From the NCBI RefSeq assembly GCF_011927785.1, contig NZ_JAATJK010000001.1:3038001-3102000 (forward strand): a stretch of 64,000 bases of DNA, written 5' to 3'. This document shows positions 1 to 7,796 of this stretch, piece by piece (the first letter of the stretch is position 1; each line of letters opens with the position of its first letter). Position numbers and translations under genes: made by a program. This DNA comes from Micromonospora profundi. GTDB lineage: Bacteria > Actinomycetota > Actinomycetes > Mycobacteriales > Micromonosporaceae. Under the pieces are notes generated by a model, which ran no database searches, was not told where the DNA came from, and saw only the letters and a program-made list of their open reading frames with translations.

Positions 1-1
1 C

Positions 2-3000
2 TACAGCTGCGCCGTCTCCGAGGGCGAGTACCTGCGCGGTACCGACCCGGTCGCGTTCACCAGCGGAGTGTGGGCCACGGTGAAGCTGCCGTTCCCGGTC
101 GCGCTCTACAACGGCAGCCACGACAGCCTCGGTATCGGCCTGCGGGGCGTGATCTCCCCGGACACCACCACCGGGCCCGGCACCGGCGGCGCGGGCATCT
201 TCCCGTTCTACGTGCAGAGCCCGGTCGAGTTCGCCTCCGGCGGCGGAGTCTTCACGGCGGCCACAAAGGTCGGCGGCGAGGACGCGTTCGTCATCGAGTA
301 CCGCAAGGCCAAGCTCTGGGCCTATCCGATCCGGTCGGAGTACACGGAGCCGGTCAGCTTCTCGGCCACGCTCACCCGCTCCGGCACGGTGATCTTCGGG
401 TACGGCGACGGCGTCGGGTCCGACGACCCGGTGACCGCTGGCGGGCACGCCATCACGGGCATCCAGGGCTGGGCCGGCGTCGACGGCATCCGGTTCTCCG
501 AAAGCGCCCCGGTGCTGCGCGACGGGATGGTCGTCACCTACGACATGCCTGACTTCGGGTACCTCGACGCGACAGTCGTCGACCAGAACGACGGGCTGCC
601 GGTGGCCGGTGCCAAGGTCTCGTTCACGAACAAGCTCGGGCTCGTGGAGACCGTCACGACAAACGCGACGGGTCTCGTGCATCGCCAGCTTCCGGTCGGC
701 GACTACACCATGACCGTCGACGCGCCGAACTACACGACCGCGGCGTACCCCTTCTCCCTCGACAAGCTCTACGCGAAGGCGAAGATCGACGCGCGTCTCG
801 CCACCGGTGTCGCCGGCCTGAAGGCCGACGGCCTCGACGCGCTGTTGGGCACCGACCAGAACGGTGTGGGCTCACTGACACTGACGAACAACGGTTCCGC
901 CCCCCTCACGTACAACCTGGGCGAGGCCGCGCGTCACCCCGACCTGGACGCCTCCGGCGCCACCACGCGCACCGGGAAGGGCGCGGCCAGCACGATCGAC
1001 CTCGCCGCCTGGAAGGCCGGTGCGAGCGGCATGAAGCCGTCGAACGTCGACGGCAAGGCGGCGACGTCGAGCGCCGCGGAGGCACAGGCGGCCGGCAAGG
1101 TCGGCGCGACCTCCGGCGGAGACGTCATCACCCGGATCCCCATCCCCGGCAGGATCGAGGACAAGGAGCCCACCGGCATCGGGTACGACGGCGACGTCTG
1201 GGTCCACGACTACAACAAGCGGACCAACACCGCCTACACGGTGACGGGCAAGCCGACCGGGAAGGTCTTCGACGCGTCGTGGAACCCCGCGTACCGGGCG
1301 TTCGACATGGCGCTGGACACCAAGACCGGTGACATGTGCCAGATGGAGGACAGCCCGGCCAGCTTCATCCACTGCTTCAACCGGGAGACCGGCAAGGAAA
1401 CGCGGCAGATCACTGGCGACTGGTCGACGCTGCAGCTGACCGGCCTCGCCTACAACCCGATGCGGGACGTGTTCTACGTCGGTGGTCGGGCGAACGGCAT
1501 GATCGGAACCGTCGCCGGCACGTCGCACGACAAGCCGGGTGCGCTGCTGTCCTTCTGCGCCCCGCCGCTGCCCGAGGTGATGGGCCTGGCGTACAACCAG
1601 GCGTCCGACACCATCTGGTACACCGACCTCACCTTCAACAGACCAACCCGCCTGCTGCAGGTCGACCCCGACGACTGCTCGCTGGTCAACGCGTGGTGGT
1701 TCCCGGGCCAGAAGGCGACCCAGGGCGGCGGCCTCGAAACCGACTCGACCGGCGCGCTGTGGGCGGCCGACCAGGTCGCCGACGACGTCGTGCTTGTCGA
1801 CGTCGAGGACGACCTGCTCACCGACCTGCCGTGGCTGTCGCTCTCGTCGAACGGCGGCACCCTCGCCCCGGGTCAGTCGACGACCGTCAAGGTCTCCCTC
1901 TCCTCGAAGGGCGCCAAGCCGGGGACTCTCGGCGCGAACATCGTGGTGAGGTCCGACTCCGGACGCCAGTCCAAGACCTACGTGCCTGTGACGCTCACGA
2001 CCACGAAGTACCAGGTCGGCGTCAACGCCGGTGGCGCGAAGTTCACCGACGGCTCCGGCTACACCTGGCTCGGCGACCAGGCCGCCGGCACGAAGGCGTG
2101 GGGCTACGAGGGGAAGACGAAGGTCGCCTCCACGAAGACCGCGATCGCGGGTACGACGGACGACGCCCTGTTCCAGTCACAGCGCACCACGCCCGACAAG
2201 CAGTTGTTCTACCGCTTCCCCGACGCGCCCAAGGGCACCTACGCGATCGATTTCGGGTTCGCCGAGATCGAGAAGGTGGCCAAGGGCAAGCGGGTGTTCG
2301 ACGTCCTCGTGGACGGAACACTGACGGAGTACGCGTACGACCCGGCCGCGGCCGTGGGGCCGAACGCCGCCGACTGGCGTACCGCCGTCGTGAAGCACGA
2401 CGGTGGTCCGCTGACGGTGGAGCTGCGGGGCTCGAAGGGTCTGAAGCCCCCGACAATCGCCGCGCTGCGGGTGACGCTCGATCCGCGTGCGGACGCGGCG
2501 GAGCCGGAGCCCCAACCCGAACAGCCGGAGCCGGGTCCGGTGCCGGTGGCCCCCGCCGGCCGCTCGTACTCGATGAAGGTGACCGACGGGCTCTACCGCC
2601 AGGGCACGCAGGAGTCCGGGTGGCACGGCGACGACAGCTGCGGCGTGCTGTGGTTCGACTCCAGCTTCCTGTTCCCGTTCTACGACACGGCCTGGGACGG
2701 CGTGTGCGTGACGACGAACGGCACGCTGACCTTCGACCGCGCCAGCACCTTGGGGAACAACACGGCGCTGCCGTCGTCCAGTCCGATCGACGCGATCTAT
2801 CCGCTCTGGGACGACCTCATCGTCGACGACGAGGCTGGCATCTACTTCGGCACCACCGAGGTGGACGGGCTGGTGGCGCAGGTCATCGAGTGGCGCAACG
2901 TCGCCTTCTACAACGACCGGACGGCCCGTGTGAGCTTCTCGGTCACCCTGATCGCCGACGGACGGATCCAGATCGGGTACGGCGACGGCGTCGGCGGCGA

Positions 3001-4210
3001 CAACCCCCTCACACGAGGGTCGTCGGCGACGGTCGGCGTGCAGAGCCTGACGCGCAACCCCGCGGGCCAGTACTCCTTCAACCAGCCGGTACTGAAGGCC
3101 GGCCTGGGGCTGGAGTACACCCTCCCGGCCTCGGGCACGATCGAGGGCACGGTCACCGACAAGAACGACGGCAAGCCGATCGAGGGCGCGATCGTCACGC
3201 TCACGGGGCCCAGTGGTGAACGGGTCATCACCACCGACGTGAAGGGCCGGTGGAAGGCTCAGGCGCTTGTCGGCGAGAACACTGTGCAGATCTCGGCGCC
3301 GAACTACGTCACCGCCAGCCACCGGGTGACCATCGCCAAGAAGGATCAGGCCGAGGTGGTCGACAGGGCGTTGACCACGGGCATCGCCACCGTCACCGCG
3401 GGCAACCTCGACTGGCTCCTCGACAAGGGCCAGAAGGCGACGGCCGACGTGACGGTGACCAACACCGGCTCCGCCCCGCTGGAGGTGCGGCTCAGCGAGC
3501 AGAAGCGCACCGGCGACGGCGGGCACGAGGCCGCCGACCTTGGATGGCTGGCCCTCACGGGTGCGGCGGCGACCGGCACTGTCACCCTCGCGGCCGGACA
3601 GTCCACAACTGTCACGGCGACGGCCGACAACGCGGGCGTCGCGCCGGGCGTACTCGTCGGGGATGTGCTCGTGGCGTCCAACGCCGGCAAGGGCGAAGCC
3701 CAGCTCAAGCCGGTCCGCCTGGCGACCTCGGCCTACTGGAAGGGTGTCGACGTCGGCGGAGCCGGGCACGTCGGCGCCGACGGCTTCGTCTGGTCGCCCG
3801 ACCAGGCGCTGGGCTCGCGGCCGTGGGGATACGTCGGCGGCAAGCCGCGTGCCACGAAGGCCGACATCGCCGGTACGCAGGACGACGCGCTGTTCCGCAC
3901 CCAGCGGACCGGCGAGACGTTCAGCTACGTGTTCAAGAACGCGCCCGCCGGGACGTACCGGATCGGCCTCGACTTCGCGGAGATCGAGAAGGTGAAGGCC
4001 GGCAAGCGTGCCTTCGATGTGCTGGCCGACGGCAAGGTGGTGCTCTACGACCACGACGTACAGGCGAAGGTGGGTGCGCTGACCGCGGACCTGAACACGG
4101 TCACGGTCGAGCACGCCGGTGGCGATCTGACGATCGAGCTTCGCCGCGAGAAGGGCGAGGGCGACCCGATCCTCAACGCCCTCAAGGTCCAGCAGGACCC
4201 GCGCCTGTGA
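2..4210 (+). CDS. Large secreted multidomain protein, C-terminal part (probable S8 protease-associated)
   Basis: The reading frame is open to the first base, so the N-terminus lies outside the window; the GTG at 68 is not a believable start. About 1,400 residues are visible. They form a twice-repeated extracellular cassette: a nidogen-like beta domain (the pair GYGDGVG is seen in both copies), a carboxypeptidase-regulatory-like domain (ATVVDQNDGLPVAGA; GTVTDKNDGKPIEGA), a BACON-like domain (NNGSAPL / NTGSAPL), then a malectin-like carbohydrate-binding domain (VGVNAGG...; GVDVGG...). Copy 1 also has a beta-propeller-like insert at roughly 1130-1830. In actinomycetes this tail usually follows an S8 subtilisin catalytic domain, but no catalytic triad is visible here, so protease activity is inference. 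A strong hairpin follows the stop. Confidence 0.8.
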   Translation, partial: YSCAVSEGEYLRGTDPVAFTSGVWATVKLPFPVALYNGSHDSLGIGLRGVISPDTTTGPGTGGAGIFPFYVQSPVEFASGGGVFTAATKVGGEDAFVIEYRKAKLWAYPIRSEYTEPVSFSATLTRSGTVIFGYGDGVGSDDPVTAGGHAITGIQGWAGVDGIRFSESAPVLRDGMVVTYDMPDFGYLDATVVDQNDGLPVAGAKVSFTNKLGLVETVTTNATGLVHRQLPVGDYTMTVDAPNYTTAAYPFSLDKLYAKAKIDARLATGVAGLKADGLDALLGTDQNGVGSLTLTNNGSAPLTYNLGEAARHPDLDASGATTRTGKGAASTIDLAAWKAGASGMKPSNVDGKAATSSAAEAQAAGKVGATSGGDVITRIPIPGRIEDKEPTGIGYDGDVWVHDYNKRTNTAYTVTGKPTGKVFDASWNPAYRAFDMALDTKTGDMCQMEDSPASFIHCFNRETGKETRQITGDWSTLQLTGLAYNPMRDVFYVGGRANGMIGTVAGTSHDKPGALLSFCAPPLPEVMGLAYNQASDTIWYTDLTFNRPTRLLQVDPDDCSLVNAWWFPGQKATQGGGLETDSTGALWAADQVADDVVLVDVEDDLLTDLPWLSLSSNGGTLAPGQSTTVKVSLSSKGAKPGTLGANIVVRSDSGRQSKTYVPVTLTTTKYQVGVNAGGAKFTDGSGYTWLGDQAAGTKAWGYEGKTKVASTKTAIAGTTDDALFQSQRTTPDKQLFYRFPDAPKGTYAIDFGFAEIEKVAKGKRVFDVLVDGTLTEYAYDPAAAVGPNAADWRTAVVKHDGGPLTVELRGSKGLKPPTIAALRVTLDPRADAAEPEPQPEQPEPGPVPVAPAGRSYSMKVTDGLYRQGTQESGWHGDDSCGVLWFDSSFLFPFYDTAWDGVCVTTNGTLTFDRASTLGNNTALPSSSPIDAIYPLWDDLIVDDEAGIYFGTTEVDGLVAQVIEWRNVAFYNDRTARVSFSVTLIADGRIQIGYGDGVGGDNPLTRGSSATVGVQSLTRNPAGQYSFNQPVLKAGLGLEYTLPASGTIEGTVTDKNDGKPIEGAIVTLTGPSGERVITTDVKGRWKAQALVGENTVQISAPNYVTASHRVTIAKKDQAEVVDRALTTGIATVTAGNLDWLLDKGQKATADVTVTNTGSAPLEVRLSEQKRTGDGGHEAADLGWLALTGAAATGTVTLAAGQSTTVTATADNAGVAPGVLVGDVLVASNAGKGEAQLKPVRLATSAYWKGVDVGGAGHVGADGFVWSPDQALGSRPWGYVGGKPRATKADIAGTQDDALFRTQRTGETFSYVFKNAPAGTYRIGLDFAEIEKVKAGKRAFDVLADGKVVLYDHDVQAKVGALTADLNTVTVEHAGGDLTIELRREKGEGDPILNALKVQQDPRL

Positions 4211-4236
4211 GATAGCCGGACCTGTCCGCCAACAGT

Positions 4237-4279
4237 GGTCAGAGCCTCCACGGAAAGCATCGCCGTGGAGGCTCTGACC
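4237..4279. terminator. Bidirectional hairpin terminator between convergent genes
   Basis: A perfect 17-bp inverted repeat, GGTCAGAGCCTCCACGG at 4237-4253 and its complement at 4263-4279, with a 9-base loop. It sits between the stop of the plus-strand secreted protein gene and the stop of the minus-strand methyltransferase gene, so it can serve both. There is no T-tract, as is common in actinomycetes. Confidence 0.85.
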
Positions 4280-4310
4280 CTGCGTGGTCGCGTCCCGTCA
4301 GGGCGAGCGC

Positions 4311-5837
4311 TCACTCATTCCAGGGTCGGTGGGCGACGGTGAGGATGTGGGTCGTCGGCCAGTCGAGGGGCCGGCCGTCGAGGTCAGTGAGAGAGGCTAC
4401 CGGCGCGATCCGGTTGTCGATCACCCAATCGTTGCGGACGGCGGTGGAGGCAGGAGCGATCTCGAAACCCGCTTCGGTCAGCAGCGTTGTCCAGTCGGCG
4501 AAACTGAGGCCACAGAACTGTTCCTTCGTCTCGGAGAGCCAGCTGTCGATGTAGTCCTTGCGGGTCAGGTAATCCATCGCGGAGCCCAGTTCAAGGCGTA
4601 CCGAGCCGTCGGGCAGGGCCTCGTAGTCGAAGGGGAACGCGAAGTCGACAGCGAACTGATCCAGCCGCGCCCGCGTCGACAGTCCGCCGACATACCGCCT
4701 GACCTCGGCGGAGTCCAGGCTGGCGAGATCCCGGCGCGGCGATGCCGGGTTGTCGCCGTCATCTGCCACGAGTCGCAGGATCACCGGCCGGTGGGGATCG
4801 TCCGGGCCGCACACGTCGCTGTTGATCCAGACGCCACCGGGCACTGTGTGGTCGTGGATACGGCGGGCGAACTGCAACAGTGACTCCCGCTGCCGCCCGT
4901 ACGACCAGATCTCATGGGTCAACGCGAAGGTGAGGGTGGTGTCCACCGACCGTTCCTTCAGGACCGCGCCACCGAGGACGTTCCGGTGGAAGAAGTACAC
5001 GTTGGCGTTGCGGAACACGCCCTGCGCCTTCTTGTGCAGGCACTCCTGAAAGAGGTGTCGGGCGACCTCGACGCCGATGAGGTCGCTCTCGTGCAGGCCG
5101 GGTTCCCGATCGGCCAACTCCAGGACCGCCCCGGCGCCGCAGCCGATATCGACGATGCGGCCGGGTTGCACGTACTGACGGACGGCGTCCCACTTGCGCT
5201 CGGCTGCGCCGGCGAAGGCCTCCACGTACGTCCGGTAGTCGCGGGTGACGGTGAGGCCACCCTCGTCGCCGACGAGCGGGTCGTTGACCACCATCCGGAT
5301 CTCGTCGACCAGGCGGTAGCGCTCGAAGACGTCGATCGTCGCCGGGTGCGTCAGCTCGCGCCACGTGTCGTCGCCCGCGGCCAGGCGTAGCAGGACATCC
5401 CACGGCCGTTCGGGCGTGGTCCGTAGCTCGGGATCGGCCTCGACCTGCGCGATCGTGAAACCGAGCCGCTCGTACAGCTTGGCGACCTCCGGCGTCGAGC
5501 ATGCCACCAAGGTGTCCCCGGGAGTGAGTTCGAGTCCGGTGGCTACCGCGATGTTCTTGAGGGTCACCTCGGCGAAGTCGTCGGTGTACGCGGTGTCGAA
5601 GATCGGCACGACCAGCGAACGCAGCCCGCTCAGCACACTGAATCGCTCGATCGCGGCTTCCCGACGGTGGTACGGGACCGGATTACGCTTGGTGTTCTCG
5701 TGGTTGGCGGAGGTCACCGCCCAGACGATCGTGGCAGCGGCGTCCTCGGCGAGCCGCCTCAGGTAGTCAGCCTGGAAGCGGGTCAGCAGGTGATGGCGCC
5801 CTGGAAAGAGCACGAAGCGGGTGGACGGGCCAGCCAT
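4311..5837 (-). CDS. Nucleotidylyltransferase-like domain fused to SAM-dependent methyltransferase
   Basis: About 508 residues from the ATG at 5837, which has a GGGG-containing ribosome site 7 bases upstream; a TTG 22 codons earlier is less likely. Residues about 8-75 resemble the cytidylyltransferase/NMNAT fold: FPGRHH near the N-terminus in the place of the GxxxPxHxGH signature, then NPVPYHRREAAIERF. Residues about 210-330 carry a class I methyltransferase signature (IVDIGCGAGAVLEL) with the following acidic strand end (LIGVEV). The C-terminal 150 residues are an unrecognised extension. The substrate is unknown. The gene stands alone, convergent with its left neighbour and followed at 117 bp upstream by an SDR gene on the same strand. 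I am confident of the methyltransferase part and less so of the N-terminal assignment. Confidence 0.75.
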   Translation of the reverse strand: MAGPSTRFVLFPGRHHLLTRFQADYLRRLAEDAAATIVWAVTSANHENTKRNPVPYHRREAAIERFSVLSGLRSLVVPIFDTAYTDDFAEVTLKNIAVATGLELTPGDTLVACSTPEVAKLYERLGFTIAQVEADPELRTTPERPWDVLLRLAAGDDTWRELTHPATIDVFERYRLVDEIRMVVNDPLVGDEGGLTVTRDYRTYVEAFAGAAERKWDAVRQYVQPGRIVDIGCGAGAVLELADREPGLHESDLIGVEVARHLFQECLHKKAQGVFRNANVYFFHRNVLGGAVLKERSVDTTLTFALTHEIWSYGRQRESLLQFARRIHDHTVPGGVWINSDVCGPDDPHRPVILRLVADDGDNPASPRRDLASLDSAEVRRYVGGLSTRARLDQFAVDFAFPFDYEALPDGSVRLELGSAMDYLTRKDYIDSWLSETKEQFCGLSFADWTTLLTEAGFEIAPASTAVRNDWVIDNRIAPVASLTDLDGRPLDWPTTHILTVAHRPWNE

Positions 5838-5953
5838 GATCACCCCACGTTTGTTCCGGCCGGTGTACGGCCCGCGATGGTAACGGGTCGGTGCCTCCGC
5901 CAACCGGGCGGGCTGATGGCCAGCGCCGATCGCCTTCCCACAGGGCTGGGCCG

Positions 5954-6733
5954 TCAGTTGCCGCGGTACCGGGACGCCAACTCCGGGCTCTGCGCGTTGA
6001 AAGCGGCCAGCTCCGCGGAGAAGATCGCGTTCAGCAGGCTCGCGTCCTCCACGCCAGGGGCCACCACGACCTCACCCAGTTCCAGCCCGCGCAGGCTCGC
6101 GGTGACGACGTCGTCGGCACTCATCCGTCGTACGGCGCTGAGGTCCATGCCCTGACGCTCGTGGAACTCGGTAGCCACCACGCCCGGGCACAGCACCTGG
6201 ACCCGGACACCGGTGCCGTCGAGTTCGGCGCTGAGCGTCTGCGACATGGCGACCGCGAAGGCCAGACCGCCTGCGTACACCGCGCGCCGCGGCATCACCG
6301 AACTCGGCGCGGGACCGCTGAAGGCGATCATGCCGGCGACGTTGACGATGGCGCCCTCACCGCGGGCCTGCATACCGCCCACGACCGCCCGGGTGAGCAT
6401 GGTGGGCGCCACCGTCTTGACATGGGCCAGCTCGCGGGCCTTCTCGGCGGACAGGTCGGCCAGGGGCATGTAGTGCGCCACACCGGCGTTGTTCACCAAC
6501 AGCGTGATGTCCTCGGTCGCGCAGACCTTGGCGATGGCGTCGATCCCGGCGTCGGTGGACAGGTCAGCCGCGATGCCACGGACGTTGACCTCCGGGTGGG
6601 CGGCTACGAGTTCCTTCAGCCGTTCCTCGCGACGCCCGACGATGATGAGGTCGTAGCCCAGCCCGGCCAGCCGTTCCGCGAAGGCCCTGCCGATGCCCGA
6701 CGTGGCCCCCGTGACGAGTGCCCGCTTGCTCAT
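5954..6733 (-). CDS. SDR-family NAD(P)-binding protein, catalytic Lys replaced
   Basis: 259 residues with a classical short-chain dehydrogenase fold. The dinucleotide-binding TGATSGIG motif is at residues 8-15, NNAGVA is present, and the C-terminal PGVVATEF strand is intact. At the active site the usual YxxxK reads YAGGL: the tyrosine is present but the catalytic lysine is leucine, and the expected NVSS is NVAG. Dehydrogenase activity is therefore doubtful. The ATG at 6733 faces a divergent XRE regulator gene 216 bp away, a typical regulator-target arrangement. Confidence 0.88.
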   Translation of the reverse strand: MSKRALVTGATSGIGRAFAERLAGLGYDLIIVGRREERLKELVAAHPEVNVRGIAADLSTDAGIDAIAKVCATEDITLLVNNAGVAHYMPLADLSAEKARELAHVKTVAPTMLTRAVVGGMQARGEGAIVNVAGMIAFSGPAPSSVMPRRAVYAGGLAFAVAMSQTLSAELDGTGVRVQVLCPGVVATEFHERQGMDLSAVRRMSADDVVTASLRGLELGEVVVAPGVEDASLLNAIFSAELAAFNAQSPELASRYRGN

Positions 6734-6949
6734 GATCGTTGGTCCTTCCAGTTGGAGATGTCCCCGCGGCGATCACCCGTCGGCGTCTGGCGCACGCGAC
6801 GCCGCCGGCGGTGAGGGCCGCACCACCAGCATCAACCGGCGGCGACGAGACAGGCAGTGCCGCCTTCTTCCTGGTATCGGCACTCCCAGGCACCGGCGAC
6901 CCGGCAGTCCTGGCGGCCCGCGCCTCGGCCCGTGGCTAGCATCGACCAT

Positions 6950-7771
6950 ATGGCCGAGGACCTGCTCGCGGGCTACTTACGGGCACGTCGGGGGCAGCTC
7001 CGCCCGGGTGACGTCGGATTGCCCGAAGGGACAGGCCGACGACGCGTGGCGGGTCTGCGCCGCGAGGAGGTGGCCCTGCTCGCGGGCATCAGCGCCGACT
7101 ACTACCTGCGTCTGGAACAGGGCCGCGGAGGGACACCGTCGCTCCAGGTCATCCGGGCGCTGGCGCGGGCGCTACGGCTGGACGACGCGGCCACCGCCTA
7201 TCTCACGAGCCTGGCAACACCGGCGACGACCGACGCGGAATCGGCGAACCAGACCGACGAACGGGTCCCGTCCAGCGTCGAGAACCTCGTCCGGCTCCTG
7301 CCCCTGCCCGCGTTCGTGACGGGACGCAACTTCGATGTCCTCACCGCCAACCGCAACGCCTTCCGGATCTCTCCGGAGCTGGTGACCGGGAAGAACCGGC
7401 TGCGGTCGTTCTTCCTCGTCGACTCCGAGCGAGACCTCTACCGGGACTGGCAGACGACGGCTCGCCGTTTCGTGGCTGTCGTGCGGGACACCGTCGGCCG
7501 GGGCGCTGCCCGTCCCGACTTCCTGGCGTTGGTCGACGAACTGTCGGAACGCAGCGAGAGCTTCCGCCAGTTGTGGGAGCGACACGATGTCGTCACACGT
7601 GACACCGAACTCGCGCTGCTGCAACACCCGGTCGCGGGGCCCCTGCAACTGCACCTGGAACGTCTGTCCGTCGCCGGAATGCCCGAACAGGGCTTGGTGA
7701 TCTACCACCCCACGGCCGGCTCGGAGGACGCCCGGCGCCTCACCCGGCTTCTGGGCAGCGCGGACAGGTAG
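6950..7771 (+). CDS. XRE-family transcriptional regulator with MmyB-like ligand domain
   Basis: 273 residues from the ATG at 6950, chosen because the protein then begins with the conserved LAGYLRARR helix; an upstream in-frame start at 6857 adds only low-complexity sequence. Residues about 5-75 form a helix-turn-helix (RRVAGLRREEVALLAGISADYY split over two helices). Residues about 110-270 match the MmyB/MLTR ligand-binding domain with its LPAFVTGRNFDVLTAN start. Such proteins usually control a divergent oxidoreductase gene, here the SDR at 5954-6733. The gene is convergent with the SARP gene, with only 25 bp between the stops. Confidence 0.9.
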   Translation: MAEDLLAGYLRARRGQLRPGDVGLPEGTGRRRVAGLRREEVALLAGISADYYLRLEQGRGGTPSLQVIRALARALRLDDAATAYLTSLATPATTDAESANQTDERVPSSVENLVRLLPLPAFVTGRNFDVLTANRNAFRISPELVTGKNRLRSFFLVDSERDLYRDWQTTARRFVAVVRDTVGRGAARPDFLALVDELSERSESFRQLWERHDVVTRDTELALLQHPVAGPLQLHLERLSVAGMPEQGLVIYHPTAGSEDARRLTRLLGSADR

Positions 7772-7796
7772 ACGGCCCGTCGTGCCCCGCTCGAGG

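Noticed and set aside
2177..4114. A 645-codon open frame on the minus strand
   Set aside because: Antisense shadow of the secreted repeat protein; no ribosome site, no domain.
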